Part shown: in pieces, positions 8,984 through 17,495 of the stretch
How positions within the stretch are numbered: position 1 is the stretch's first letter
How the letters are laid out: the number at the start of each line of letters is the position of its first letter
Made by a program: the position numbers and the translations under genes
Notes under the pieces: model-generated
Told to the model about the DNA's origin: nothing
Seen by the model: only the letters and a program-made list of their open reading frames with translations
Database searches by the model: none
From: Verrucomicrobiota bacterium
Lineage (GTDB): Bacteria; Verrucomicrobiota; Verrucomicrobiia; Limisphaerales; UBA1096
Assembly: GCA_014382705.1 (NCBI GenBank)
Contig: JACNJE010000090.1
Span: 17,428 to 81,427, forward strand
Direction of reading: 5' to 3'
DNA: 64,000 nt

Positions 8984-11900
8984 TTACAGCTTATCCTCCG
9001 GGCCGAAGAAAAAGGTGCGGAGGTCCTCGAGGATGAGGTACATCGCGGGGACGAGGATCAGGGTGATGACGGTGGCGAAGATGACGCCGAAGCCAAGCGA
9101 GATGCCCATCGGCACGAGGAACTTGGCCTGCAAACTTTTCTCGAGCAGCAGCGGCGTGAGGCCGGCGAAGGTGGTGAGCGATGTGAGCAGGATCGGCCGG
9201 AAACGGGCCATGCCGGCTTGGCGCGCCGACTCCATTTCGCTCAGGCCGATGCCGCGTTTGCGGTTGACGTAGTCGACCATCACGAGGCTGTCGTTGACCA
9301 CCACGCCGGTCAGCGCCACCACGCCGAAACCGGAGAGGATCGTGACCTCCATGCCCATCACGACGTGTCCCCACACCGCGCCGATGAGGCCAAACGGGAT
9401 CGCCGCCATGACGATCAGCGGCTGGATGTATGAGCTGAACGGGATCGCCAACAGCGCGTAAATAATGATCAGCGCGACAATGTAGAGGTACTGCAGGCTG
9501 GCGAGGGTCTCGGCCTGCTCGCTCTTCTCGCCCTCGAACGACCAGTAGATGCCGGGGAATTCCAGCTGCATTCGGGGGAGCAACTCGGTCTCGAGTTTGC
9601 CGTTGATCTCCTGCGAGTTGCCGATGGCGGCATCGACGTCGGCGGTGACGTTGACGGCGCGCCGCCGGTCGATGCGCCGGATCGATTCGTAGCCCCGACC
9701 GTATGTCACGCCGGCCGCCTCGGCGAACGGCACCTCGACACCGCCCGGCAGGCGGACGCGCATCTGCTCGAGGTTGGCGATGCTGCGGCGTTCGTCGCGA
9801 GGATAACGCAGCATGACCTTGACGTCGTCGCGACCGCGCTGGAGCCGCTGCACCTCGTCCCCGTAAAACGCCTGCCGCACCTGCCGCGCGAGGTCGGCCT
9901 GCGACAAGCCAAGCGCCTCGGCTTCCGGCTTGATTGTCAACTGCACCTCCTCCTTGCCCTGGCGGAACGAGTCGGCGATGTCGGTGACGCCCTTGAGCTT
10001 GGCCAATTCCTGCTTGAGCCAAGCGGCGGCGTTTTGCAGTTGGCCAAAGTCCGCGCCGGCAAGCACGACGTTGATCGCGTCGCCGGCCTGGAAGATGTCG
10101 GCGGTGAACTGCAGTTCCTCGGCCTCCGGCATGTCGCCGACGATCTCGCGCCACAGCCGTGCGACCTCGTAGCTGTTGAACATCCGTTCCTCCGCCGGTG
10201 AGGCTTCGATGTGCACCTCGCCGGTATGCGCGCCCTTGATGGAGGCGATCGTCCTGCCGCCGGCACGGCCCTGGTCGGTCATGAACGGCTGGCTGCCCAC
10301 CGAGCTGAGCATGTGGCGCACGATGCTGGGATGCCCCTCCGGCGTTTTGGCGTCGAGCCGTTTGCCCACCTCCACGGCGGCATTCTCAAGTTTCTTCACG
10401 GCGCGCTGGGTTTCCTCGGTGGTGGTGCCCAGCGGCATGGTGACCGAGGCGGCCACATTGTCGCCCTCCACCGGCGGGAAAAAGACGAAACGAATGTGTC
10501 CGCCCGCCACAAATCCCATCGTGATCGCGAACACCGCCACGGCGATGGCCATGGTCAGGTAACGCCACTCGAGGCACCACCGCAGGCTCGGCTTGTAAAT
10601 GCGCAGGATGAAGTGGTCCATCCGCACGACGAACCGGTGCTGAAACCGCCGCCATCCGCCGACGAACCCGGTGCCTTCGGCGATGTTGTCGACCTTCCGC
10701 AGGTTGCTGAGATGTTTTGGCAGGATGAACAGCGACTCGATCAGCGAGAAAAACAGCGTCGGGATCACGATCAACGGTATGAACTTCATGATCTTGCCGG
10801 TGTTGCCTGCGGTAAAAATCATCGGCGCGAAGGCGGCAATCGAGGTAGCCACGGCGAAGGTCACCGGCTTGGCCATCTCGACCGCGCCGGCGATCGCGCC
10901 CTTCAGCCCGGGCGTGCCGCGCTCGTGGTGTGCGTGGATGTTTTCGCCGATCAGGATGGCGTCATCCACCACGATCCCGAGCACCACGATGAAGGCGAAG
11001 AGCGAGATCATGCTGATCGACACATCCAGCGTCGGCATCAGCCAGAACGTCCCCAGAAACGAGATCGGGATGCCGAGGCTCACCCAGAAGGCGAGGCGGA
11101 AACGCAGGAACAACGCCAGCACGAGGAACACCAGGCAAAAGCCGGTGAGCCCGTTGCGGATCATCAGGTCGCGCCGCCCGCGCAGATAGGTTGAGTCATC
11201 CTGCCAGGTCGTCAGATCGATGCCTTCCGGATAACGGTGCCTCGAGCCGTCAATATATTCGTGGACTGTTTCAGAGATGGCGATGGCGCTCTCCTCGCCG
11301 ACGCGAAACACCTTCACGAGCGCGCACGGTTTCCCGTCGAAGAACGACTCTTGGTCGTCATCCTCGAAGTCGTCGCGGATCGTTGCCACTTGGCCAAGCC
11401 GCAGCCGCGTGCCGTCCGGGCGCGTTCGCAGCACGATTTGCTCGAATTCGACCACGCGCTTGGCCTGGCCCTTGGTTCGCAGCAGGATTTCGCCGCCGCG
11501 ATCGGCCTTGATCGTGCCGCCCGGCAGGTCGATGGAGGAACTCCGCACCGCCCGGGCCACCTCGTCGAACGTCAGGCCGTATTGCCTCAGCGAGTCCTCG
11601 GGAACCTCGATCGACACCTCGAGATCGCGCACGTTGGCCAGTTCCACCTGCGTGATACCGGGCAGCGCCATCAATTCGTCGCGCACCCGCGAGGCGTAAT
11701 GCCGCAGTGTCGCCTCGGAGACCCCGTCCGCCTTGCCGGACACGGCGACGTTGATCACCTGCTTGCGCATGATGATCTCCTCGATCACCGGCTTCTCGGC
11801 CTCCTCGGGGAAGGTGTCGATGGCATCGACGCGCGCCTTGATCTCGTCAAGCGCGCGGGAGGCGTCCGCGCCCGGCGTCAACTCGACCATGATTGCGGCG

Positions 11901-12166
11901 GCGTTTTCCGTGGAGGTCGAGTTGACCTGTTTCACATCCGTCAGGCCGTATACCGCCTCCTCGATTTTTTGGCAGACGCCCTCCTCGACCTCTTCCGGCG
12001 CCGCGCCGGGGTACGGCACGGCGATGTAAATCATGTCCGACGAAAACTCGGGGAACACCTCCTGCCGCAGCGTCCCGATCGACAGGAAACCGACAACGAC
12101 GATGAACATCGCCATGATGTTAGCGGCGACGCCGTTCTTCGCGAACCATTCGATCAGGCTGTTCAT
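8984..12166 (-). CDS. Efflux RND transporter permease subunit
   Basis: 1060 aa; SFLGTFWLMPTLDVSISMISLFAFIVVLGIVVDDAILIGENI and C-terminal GVVVNDSLVMVDYVN. Confidence 0.97.
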   Translation of the reverse strand: MNSLIEWFAKNGVAANIMAMFIVVVGFLSIGTLRQEVFPEFSSDMIYIAVPYPGAAPEEVEEGVCQKIEEAVYGLTDVKQVNSTSTENAAAIMVELTPGADASRALDEIKARVDAIDTFPEEAEKPVIEEIIMRKQVINVAVSGKADGVSEATLRHYASRVRDELMALPGITQVELANVRDLEVSIEVPEDSLRQYGLTFDEVARAVRSSSIDLPGGTIKADRGGEILLRTKGQAKRVVEFEQIVLRTRPDGTRLRLGQVATIRDDFEDDDQESFFDGKPCALVKVFRVGEESAIAISETVHEYIDGSRHRYPEGIDLTTWQDDSTYLRGRRDLMIRNGLTGFCLVFLVLALFLRFRLAFWVSLGIPISFLGTFWLMPTLDVSISMISLFAFIVVLGIVVDDAILIGENIHAHHERGTPGLKGAIAGAVEMAKPVTFAVATSIAAFAPMIFTAGNTGKIMKFIPLIVIPTLFFSLIESLFILPKHLSNLRKVDNIAEGTGFVGGWRRFQHRFVVRMDHFILRIYKPSLRWCLEWRYLTMAIAVAVFAITMGFVAGGHIRFVFFPPVEGDNVAASVTMPLGTTTEETQRAVKKLENAAVEVGKRLDAKTPEGHPSIVRHMLSSVGSQPFMTDQGRAGGRTIASIKGAHTGEVHIEASPAEERMFNSYEVARLWREIVGDMPEAEELQFTADIFQAGDAINVVLAGADFGQLQNAAAWLKQELAKLKGVTDIADSFRQGKEEVQLTIKPEAEALGLSQADLARQVRQAFYGDEVQRLQRGRDDVKVMLRYPRDERRSIANLEQMRVRLPGGVEVPFAEAAGVTYGRGYESIRRIDRRRAVNVTADVDAAIGNSQEINGKLETELLPRMQLEFPGIYWSFEGEKSEQAETLASLQYLYIVALIIIYALLAIPFSSYIQPLIVMAAIPFGLIGAVWGHVVMGMEVTILSGFGVVALTGVVVNDSLVMVDYVNRKRGIGLSEMESARQAGMARFRPILLTSLTTFAGLTPLLLEKSLQAKFLVPMGISLGFGVIFATVITLILVPAMYLILEDLRTFFFGPEDKL

Positions 12167-13407
12167 TCGTCGAGTTCAGATCGGTTCGTCCCGCGCACCT
12201 CCACGGCCATGCCATTGATCGCCCCCGCGATCAGTGAGGTGATCACCTGCTCACCCGCCCGGATGCCATTTGTGACCACCACGTGCCGGGCGTCTGCGTA
12301 GGAGACCGCCACCGGCCTGAATGTAAGCCAGTGTTGGGGGTTGGGCTGCCGGTATCCGAGCCACTTTTGCGTGGTGCTTTCTTCGTTCACGATCCAGACG
12401 CGATCCCTCCTGCGAAGCGCCTCCCGCGGCAGCACGACGGCGTTCTCCTGCGTGCGGCCATCGATGCTGGCCTGCACGAACGTTCCGTTGCGCAGCGGCG
12501 CACCATTGCGCTTGGCCAAGCCGTACGGGTCGGCAACCTGAGCCACCACGTAGACCATCCGGTTCACCGGGTCGACCGTTTCCTCCGAGCGCACAAGTTG
12601 CCCCTGCCACTCTGTCCGTTTTCCGTTGGCAAGGGCGCTGAGCGTGACTCTGGGCGCTTGGCCAAGTGCGGAATCCGTGCCGGGGATGGGCAGATTGATG
12701 AAACCCAAGTCACTGGCAGTCAAAGGCAAACGCACTTCAGCAACATCGGTGGCGAACAACTCACCCAGCGGCGTGGCCAAGGCGACGATTTGCCCCGGGC
12801 GCACATTGGCCTTGGCCACCATGCCGTCGAATGGCGCGCGGATTTCGCACCGGTCGAGGTTGCGCCTGGCCGTCTCCTCAGTGGCGCGGGCGGCCTCAAG
12901 TGCGGCGCGGGCGCTGGCCAGCTGTGGCTCGCGCGCCTGCAGGCCAGTCGGCTCCTCTTGCTTGAGCAACTGCCATTCACGGCGGACGACGTCGGCCTCA
13001 TTGATTTCCGTCAGCAACCGCAGCTCGGCCTGGGCGACCTGGGCTTTGGCTTGCGTGAGTGCCAGCTCGTAATCCCTCGGGTCGATCGTGAGCAACACGT
13101 CGTCCTTCGCGAAAACCTGTCCGGCGTTGAACGACTCCGCGACCGAGACGACCCTGCCACTGACTTCGCTGACAAGCCGAACGCTCGTCCGGGGCAGGGC
13201 GGTTCCCTGTGATGGGATCCGGTACGTGTGCGGCGCTGTCACGGCGGTGTGCACCTCCACGCTTGGCGGCTTCGGCATGGCAACCTGCGATTCCGGCACT
13301 CGGCCGGACTGCACCAGCACGGCGGCGAGGCCGATGCCGACAACGGCCACGGCGAACGTGCTGATGATTTTCAGCCATCGGTTGGGGTTACTGCCTTGCG
13401 GTTCCAT
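12163..13407 (-). CDS. Efflux RND transporter periplasmic adaptor subunit
   Basis: 414 aa MFP family; RTSVRLVSEVSGRVVSVAESFNAGQVFAKDDVLLTID, RNLDRCEIRAPFDGMVAKANVRPGQIV; ATGA overlap with the permease. Confidence 0.96.
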   Translation of the reverse strand: MEPQGSNPNRWLKIISTFAVAVVGIGLAAVLVQSGRVPESQVAMPKPPSVEVHTAVTAPHTYRIPSQGTALPRTSVRLVSEVSGRVVSVAESFNAGQVFAKDDVLLTIDPRDYELALTQAKAQVAQAELRLLTEINEADVVRREWQLLKQEEPTGLQAREPQLASARAALEAARATEETARRNLDRCEIRAPFDGMVAKANVRPGQIVALATPLGELFATDVAEVRLPLTASDLGFINLPIPGTDSALGQAPRVTLSALANGKRTEWQGQLVRSEETVDPVNRMVYVVAQVADPYGLAKRNGAPLRNGTFVQASIDGRTQENAVVLPREALRRRDRVWIVNEESTTQKWLGYRQPNPQHWLTFRPVAVSYADARHVVVTNGIRAGEQVITSLIAGAINGMAVEVRGTNRSELDE

Positions 13408-14812
13408 CGTTCTTCAATGTTTCAAATCCGCCGCCCAGGGCGAGGTGTAAATTGACCCGGTTCTCGAGTTGGCGCCGCCGTGCCGCCCACCACCGGCTCT
13501 CGGCGGTGACCGCGCGCCGGCGCGCCTCGAGCAGTGCGATCACGCTGCCAAGCCCGTGGTCGTATCGCTCCTGCGCGGTTTGCGCGGCGGCTTGCGACTG
13601 CTCGTACGCGGTGCCCAGCGCCGCGTCCATGGCGGCCAGTTGTTGTGCGGCGTCGAGCGCGTTTTCCACCTCGCCCATCGCGTTGAGCATCGTCGAGCGA
13701 AACGATTCCTCCGCGGCCTTCAGGTTGGCGCGTTGCAGGCGGACGTTGGCACGCAGCCGGCCGGCCTGGAACACCGGCTGGGTCAGGTTGGAGGCGACGT
13801 TCCAGACCACCGAGTCGCCGGAGAGCAGTCCGTCGAGTTCGCTTGTCGAGGTGCCGCCGCTGGCGGTCAGGCTGATCTGCGGGTAGAGCGTCGCCTTGGC
13901 CTGCGCGAGCGTCGCGCCGGTGGCGAACAGCCGCTGCTCGGCGGCGACGAGATCGGGTCGACGGGACAGAATCTCCGCCGGCACCCCGGCCGGGATCGCT
14001 GCGGGCAACAGGGGCAGTTCCTTTGGGATCGCCATCTTGTTGGCCGGGAATTGGCCAAGCAGGATTTCCAAACGCCGGATTGACTGGGTGGCAACCGACT
14101 CCAGTTCAGCAGCTTGCGCCTCCGATCCGGCGAGGTTGGCCTTGGCCAGGCGCAGATCCAGCGACGTTAAAATCCCCTGTTCGAACCGGGCTTCAACTTG
14201 CCCAACGGTCGTCTCGTGCGTGGAGACGGCAAACTTGGCCAAGCGCGCCTGTTGCCGCGACTCGATGGCCAGCAACCACGCCTTGGCCACTTGGCCGGCG
14301 AGTGAGTGGCGCGTCCCGGCGAACTCCGCCGCCCGGCCAAGCGCGTTCGCCCGTGCCAGGCGTTTGCCGGCGCGTACCCGGCCCCAGAGGTCGAGTTCCC
14401 ATTGGGCACCGAGCGTGAGGTGGTGACTTTGGCTGAGAAAGGAGTCGGGCATGTTGGGAATCTTCACGCCGAATTTCGCCAGGTTCATCTGGCTGGCCGA
14501 CAAGCCGCCGCTGAGCCCGATCTGCGGCCACTGATCCGCGCCGGCAATCCTCGCCTCCGCCCACGCGGCCTCGAGCCGGGCGGCGGCACTCCAGACATCC
14601 GGATTCGCGGCGAGGGCGTGCCCGATCGCCTCGCTCAGCCGGTCATCGCCAAACGTGTGCCACCAAAACGCCGGTGCCTGGCCGTCGCCTTCGCCGGGAT
14701 TCGTCCATCGTGCCGGGAGTTCAGCGGCAAAATCGCGGGCCGTCCGGTGGGAGTCGGTGGCGCAACCGGCGAGCAGCAAAACCGCCGCCGTGATGGAGAG
14801 TGTCCGGCGCAT
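13388..14812 (-). CDS. Efflux transporter outer membrane lipoprotein (NodT/OprM family)
   Basis: Lipoprotein signal MRRTLSITAAVLLLAGCATDS; RRPDLVAAEQRLFATGATLAQAKATLYPQISLTASGG. Confidence 0.95.
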   Translation of the reverse strand: MRRTLSITAAVLLLAGCATDSHRTARDFAAELPARWTNPGEGDGQAPAFWWHTFGDDRLSEAIGHALAANPDVWSAAARLEAAWAEARIAGADQWPQIGLSGGLSASQMNLAKFGVKIPNMPDSFLSQSHHLTLGAQWELDLWGRVRAGKRLARANALGRAAEFAGTRHSLAGQVAKAWLLAIESRQQARLAKFAVSTHETTVGQVEARFEQGILTSLDLRLAKANLAGSEAQAAELESVATQSIRRLEILLGQFPANKMAIPKELPLLPAAIPAGVPAEILSRRPDLVAAEQRLFATGATLAQAKATLYPQISLTASGGTSTSELDGLLSGDSVVWNVASNLTQPVFQAGRLRANVRLQRANLKAAEESFRSTMLNAMGEVENALDAAQQLAAMDAALGTAYEQSQAAAQTAQERYDHGLGSVIALLEARRRAVTAESRWWAARRRQLENRVNLHLALGGGFETLKNDGTARQ

Positions 14813-15471
14813 TACTTCTTTTTGTGTGGACGCGTGGGCGGGCTGACTTTTGCACGGAAGCCGGCAGCGGTGAAATCGATCAACCGCCGCACGGTGGACT
14901 CGTAGTCGGACGCGTTGGCATCGGTGCCGGTGAAACGGACGAGCAGGTCGGCGTTGCATAGCGTGTGCGCCATCGCGCCGGCCATGAAGTGCGAGCGCCA
15001 GTCGGTCTCCTCCTTGGTCAGTCCCGGCAACGCGGCCTCTAACGCGGCTCCGAACTGGATGATCACCTCGGCCAATTCCCCCATCATGAACTTGTGCAGC
15101 CCCTCGTTGCGCTCGCCCATCACGCGCCCGACGAGCCGCGCGAACGTGGGGCCGGCCTTGGGGTCGGCCTGCACGCGGAACAACGGGCGAAACAGGCAGT
15201 CGAGTACGCGCTCGAGTTTCAGCGGTCGCCGACCGGACTTGGCCCGGATCTCCGCAAGCTTGGCCAGACGCTCCCCGTTGATCGGGCGGAGCCGCCGGGC
15301 GATCACCGCGTGAACCAGCGCCTGCTTCGAGCCGAAATGGTAATGCACCGCCGCGAGGTTGACCTTGGCCGCCGCGATGATGTTGCGCAGCGACACGGCA
15401 TCAAATCCCTTTTGCGCAAAGAGCCGCTCCGCTGTGTTGAGAACCCGCGTTTTGGTATCTGTCTTTGCCAT
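14812..15471 (-). CDS. TetR family transcriptional regulator
   Basis: TKTRVLNTAERLFAQKGFDAVSLRNIIAAAKVNLAAVHYHFGSKQALVHAVIARR. ATG at 15471 preferred over the TTG at 15480. Confidence 0.95.
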   Translation of the reverse strand: MAKTDTKTRVLNTAERLFAQKGFDAVSLRNIIAAAKVNLAAVHYHFGSKQALVHAVIARRLRPINGERLAKLAEIRAKSGRRPLKLERVLDCLFRPLFRVQADPKAGPTFARLVGRVMGERNEGLHKFMMGELAEVIIQFGAALEAALPGLTKEETDWRSHFMAGAMAHTLCNADLLVRFTGTDANASDYESTVRRLIDFTAAGFRAKVSPPTRPHKKK

Positions 15472-15477
15472 TTGATT

Positions 15478-15504
15478 CAAACGACTGTTTGAAACAGGCG
15501 TTTG
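15478..15504. promoter_or_regulatory. Putative TetR operator, 27-bp near-perfect palindrome
   Basis: CAAACGACTGTTT g AAACAGGCGTTTG; one mismatched pair, 6 bp upstream of the tetR ATG and in the divergent intergenic region. Confidence 0.8.
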
Positions 15505-15641
15505 TTTTAACTGCCGCCGCCCCGGCCGTCAATCCTGTTTTTTTTGGATTGCGCCGCCAAGGTTCACATTTGGCCGGTTGCCGCTTGGCCGGGGGGATTC
15601 CGCTTGGCCAAGCGCTTGGCCGGGGGCACTCTCCGCGCATC

Positions 15642-16796
15642 ATGTGTTTCCACAAAAAGAGGAGCGTTTGTCTTGTCGCCGCTGTTTTATTGTCGGCTGT
15701 GTCGGTTGCTGCCGCGGAGGAGGGGTTTCGGCCGCTGTTTAACGGGAAGGATCTTTCCGGCTGGGTGCCGGTGAACACGGCACCATCAACTTGGTTGGTG
15801 CGAGACGGGATGATCGTCTGTTCGGGAAAACCGATCGGCGAGTTGCGCACGGAGCGGATGTACCAGAATTTCATCATGGAGGTGGAGTGGCGGCACATGA
15901 AGCCGCGTGGCAACGCCGGGATTTTTGTCTGGGCGGATGACATCACGGCGCGCGGTCAGCCGTTTCATCGCAGCGTCGAGGTGCAGGTGTTGGAGAATGC
16001 CTACGGGAACTCCGGGGGGCACACGGTGCATGGCGACATTTTCCCGATCCACGGCGCGACGATGACCCCGGTCAACGGCCGGGGCGGCAGCCGGGCGTTC
16101 CCGACGGAGTTTCGGTCCAAGCCAAGCCCGGAGTGGAATCATTACCGGATCGTTTGTGACGACGGGGAAATCTCGCTCGCGGTCAACGGCAAGGTGGTGA
16201 CGCGCGGCAAAGAGGCCAGCCCGCGCAAGGGTTACATCTGCCTCGAGTCGGAGGGGGGCATTGTGCATTACCGCAACCTGCGAATTAAGGAACTGCCGGC
16301 GACACCGCTGGAGCCGGGGCAGGTGGCCATCGCCAATCGCGGCTATCGTTGCCTTTACAACGGCGTCGATTTTTCCGGTTGGCGCGTGTCGGAGGGGTGG
16401 CAGTCGCGGGATTGGGTGTTGCGGTACAACGGCCAGCCGGACGCGGTTGGCCAAGCGATCGAGACCACCGAGTCGTTCGGTGACTTTGGGTTTATCTTCG
16501 ACGTTCGCGTGTCGGGGGAGACCCAGCCGTGCGCGGTTCGGCTTCGTGGCTCGGCGGCGGCGGCCGTCACGATTACGCCTTCGTTGTACAAAGACGTTTT
16601 GGTTTTGAAGGGACGCAACTGGAACCGATTCGAGGGCGTTCTGCGCGGCGACCGGCTCAGTTTACGCCTCAACGGCAAGCCGGTTTACACCGGCAAAAAA
16701 CTAAATGATGTGCCGGCCAAGGGACCGTTGAAGATCGTGGCGACCGGCCCGATCGACTTTGCGAACGTGTACATCCGCAGCTTGGCCAAGCGCTGA
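15642..16796 (+). CDS. DUF1080 (3-keto-disaccharide hydrolase-like) protein, two tandem domains
   Basis: FRPLFNGKDLSGWVPV...IFVWADDI...GRGGSRAFPTEFRSKPSPEWNHYRIVCDDGEI; second half restarts with YRCLYNGVDFSGWRVS. Confidence 0.92.
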   Translation: MCFHKKRSVCLVAAVLLSAVSVAAAEEGFRPLFNGKDLSGWVPVNTAPSTWLVRDGMIVCSGKPIGELRTERMYQNFIMEVEWRHMKPRGNAGIFVWADDITARGQPFHRSVEVQVLENAYGNSGGHTVHGDIFPIHGATMTPVNGRGGSRAFPTEFRSKPSPEWNHYRIVCDDGEISLAVNGKVVTRGKEASPRKGYICLESEGGIVHYRNLRIKELPATPLEPGQVAIANRGYRCLYNGVDFSGWRVSEGWQSRDWVLRYNGQPDAVGQAIETTESFGDFGFIFDVRVSGETQPCAVRLRGSAAAAVTITPSLYKDVLVLKGRNWNRFEGVLRGDRLSLRLNGKPVYTGKKLNDVPAKGPLKIVATGPIDFANVYIRSLAKR

Positions 16797-17021
16797 CCCC
16801 GTCCGGCGGGTCAGTCGCTCTCCCTGAACGCCATCCATTGCCCGGCATGGCCGCCCTAAAACAGCTTCAGTTTGTTGCCGTCCACCTCGAAGCCCAAGCG
16901 TCTGGCACGCCTGCCGCGACTCCTCGGGGGGGGCACTCGTGGCTTGCTCTCGGATGGGGGCTTCCCGACACTCGGCCGCTGGCGCGCTGCTTGATGGCGC
17001 GAACACCGGAACCCCGCAGAC

Positions 17022-17462
17022 ATGGGAAAGACAATACTGGTTGTGGATGGTTCGCCGACCTGGCGGAAGTTGGTTCAGGTGACGCTGACTGCGGCCGGCC
17101 ACGAGGTGCTCGAGGCGGAGGACGGGGCGCAGGGACTGGAACTCGCAGAGACTGAACCGGTGGACATCATTTTCTCCGGCTGCCAATTGGCTGACATGGA
17201 TGGCCCGACCTTCACGCGAAAGATTCGCTCCCTGCCGGGTCACAAGGAAACGCCGTTGATCGCCATCTCGGACCGCCCGGACGACGAACGGAAAGAGGCC
17301 GCAAAATCGGCGGGGGGAACCGGCTGGATGGTGCAGCCGGTGATGCCCGAGAAATTGATCGTGGCGGCGGAGGGGTTCGCGGCGCGCATTGACCTGCTCG
17401 AGGCCAAGGCCAAAAAGAAAGCCGAGTTGAAGAAAAAAAGGGACGAGGCCGCCGCCGGTTAA
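17022..17462 (+). CDS. CheY-like receiver domain protein with degenerate active site
   Basis: 146 aa; ILVVDGSPTWRKLVQVTLTAAGHEVLEAEDGAQGLELAE with receiver fold spacing. Confidence 0.85.
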   Translation: MGKTILVVDGSPTWRKLVQVTLTAAGHEVLEAEDGAQGLELAETEPVDIIFSGCQLADMDGPTFTRKIRSLPGHKETPLIAISDRPDDERKEAAKSAGGTGWMVQPVMPEKLIVAAEGFAARIDLLEAKAKKKAELKKKRDEAAAG

Positions 17463-17495
17463 AGTGCCCTCCGCCTGCATTCATCGGTTTGTAGT

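Noticed and set aside
16701-17480. 259-aa minus ORF over the DUF1080 end and receiver gene
   Set aside because: Overlaps the receiver and DUF1080 coding regions; only the short 16850-17021 part looks worth a check.
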